A stretch of DNA of 64,000 nt from Candidatus Polarisedimenticolia bacterium (lineage in GTDB: Bacteria > Acidobacteriota > Polarisedimenticolia > Gp22-AA2 > AA152), in assembly GCA_036004685.1 (NCBI GenBank), contig DASYRE010000046.1:1-64000 (forward strand), written 5' to 3'. The notes beneath the pieces were generated by a model. That model made no database searches and was not told where the DNA came from. It saw only the letters and a program-made list of their open reading frames with translations. Of this stretch, positions 63,275-64,000 are shown piece by piece. Position 1 is the stretch's first letter; each line of letters begins with the position of its first letter. Both the position numbers and the translations under genes were made by a program.

Positions 63275-64000
63275 ATGAGGTATGGCGTGAAGTATGCACA
63301 AGCAGCAAAAGGTCAGTATTCGCCAACCGATGACGCCCATCATAAGAAGAACATGGCCACCAAATCGCAAATCATGAATCGTGTCGTCCTGGGGCTGGTC
63401 GTAGCAGGGATCAGCGCGGGGCTCGTCCTGCAGATCATGGGAAACCGGGACGCGGCGGGCGTGGTGTGGGCGGCCACGACGATGGCGGCGCTGGTCCCCC
63501 TGACTCTCTCCGTCGTGAGAGACCTGCTCTCCTGGAAAGCCGGCGTCGACGTCATCGCCCTCTTGGCCATGGGAGGATCCCTGGCTCTCGGGGAATACCT
63601 GGCCGGGGCCGTCATCGCCCTGATGCTGTCGGGCGGGCAGGCGCTCGAGCAGTTCGCCGCGGCGCGGGCGCGACGCGAGCTCAAGGCCCTCATGGACCGG
63701 AGTCCGCGCAAGGTCCACCGTTTCGAGGAAGCCGGCCTGGCGGAGCGCAGCATCGAGGAGGTGCTTCCCGGCGATCTTCTCCTGGTCCGCGCGGGGGAGA
63801 TCGTGCCGGTGGACGGACGAGTCGAAGGCTCGGCGGCAATCCTGGACGAATCGGCCCTCACCGGCGAGGCTCTTCCGGTGGAGCGCCCGCCCGGCGACGC
63901 GGTGCGCAGCGGCACGCTGAACGCCGCCGGCTCTCCCTTCGAGCTGCGCGCCGCCGCGACCGCTCAAAAGAGCACGTATGCGGCCATCGTGCGCCTAGTG
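63275..64000 (+). CDS. Heavy-metal P-type ATPase, 5' part
   Basis: Truncated by the window end; 242 codons visible. Four hydrophobic helices (VVLGLVVAGISAGLVLQI; VVWAATTMAALVPLTLSVV; VDVIALLAMGGSLALGEYLA and AGAVIALMLSGGQALEQFA) are followed by the actuator domain with EVLPGDLLLVRAGEIVPVDG and the TGE motif DESALTGEALPVE. This is the P1B-type metal pump layout. No N-terminal HMA domain is present; a His pair (DDAHHKKN) lies in the leader. ATG 63275 opens the frame; ATG 63353 is an alternative start. The metal-specifying CPx motif lies beyond the window. Confidence 0.88.
   Translation, partial: MRYGVKYAQAAKGQYSPTDDAHHKKNMATKSQIMNRVVLGLVVAGISAGLVLQIMGNRDAAGVVWAATTMAALVPLTLSVVRDLLSWKAGVDVIALLAMGGSLALGEYLAGAVIALMLSGGQALEQFAAARARRELKALMDRSPRKVHRFEEAGLAERSIEEVLPGDLLLVRAGEIVPVDGRVEGSAAILDESALTGEALPVERPPGDAVRSGTLNAAGSPFELRAAATAQKSTYAAIVRLV

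Overview
The window is about 64 kb of GC-rich DNA with densely packed genes on both strands, bacterial ribosome-binding sites, and signal-peptide and lipoprotein-type envelope proteins. The gene mix includes a fused ABC-2 permease/M1 aminopeptidase, a DUF2934 protein, an LpxR-like outer-membrane protein, NapC-type and c554-type cytochromes, and secreted proteins with Ig/FN3-like repeats. It fits a Gram-negative soil or sediment bacterium, most plausibly an acidobacteriote. That placement is an inference from gene content; no rRNA or other marker gene is present. I saw no tRNA, rRNA, CRISPR array or intact insertion sequence.

Layout. 0-9.4 kb: orphan HEPN/AbiU2-like protein, an orphan VgrG-like protein with a signal peptide, an SPL-type radical SAM protein, a zincin remnant, an NADP-dependent oxidoreductase, an LpxR-like protein, a DUF5996 protein and a DHA2 efflux pump. 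9.4-14.9 kb: VOC protein, a two-gene osmoprotectant importer (ATPase; fused permease plus binding protein) and several uncharacterised proteins. 15-25 kb: ABC exporter ATPase with the permease/aminopeptidase fusion, a three-repeat secreted protein and a subtilisin-like protease. 25-31 kb: amine oxidase with DUF2071, then a triple-GAF histidine kinase with an NtrC-family sigma54 activator. 31-36 kb: a large CotA-type multicopper oxidase carrying an N-terminal DNRLRE domain, divergent from a second DNRLRE protein. 36-46.4 kb: accessory stretch of small enzymes and membrane proteins, with gene remnants. 46.4-53 kb: M28 peptidase/PDZ/beta-propeller protein, DoxX-like protein, MBL hydrolase and aldo/keto reductase. 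53-58.4 kb: pyruvate:ferredoxin oxidoreductase (nifJ) with a dihydroorotate-dehydrogenase-like gene, divergent from a 71-residue protein. 58.6-64 kb: multihaem cytochromes, DUF2934, an atypical radical SAM protein and the start of a metal P-type ATPase.

The most interesting signal is regulatory. Three intergenic sites closely match the sigma54 (-24/-12) consensus with exact GG-N10-GC spacing: upstream of nifJ, upstream of the divergent 71-residue gene, and upstream of the multicopper oxidase. The two sites in the nifJ region flank an inverted repeat at an enhancer-like distance, and a palindrome lies near the oxidase site. The window also encodes a GAF-rich kinase and an NtrC-family activator immediately next to the oxidase. 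I infer a sigma54 circuit that may couple pyruvate/ferredoxin metabolism and an exported copper oxidase to a GAF-sensed signal. Other notable items are a YjbR/MmcQ gene with a TGA where a conserved Trp is expected, plus a 5' duplicate fragment 5 kb away; a copied fragment of the radical SAM gene; a radical SAM protein with a CX10CX2C cysteine motif; and a CX3CH haem motif in the NapC-like cytochrome.
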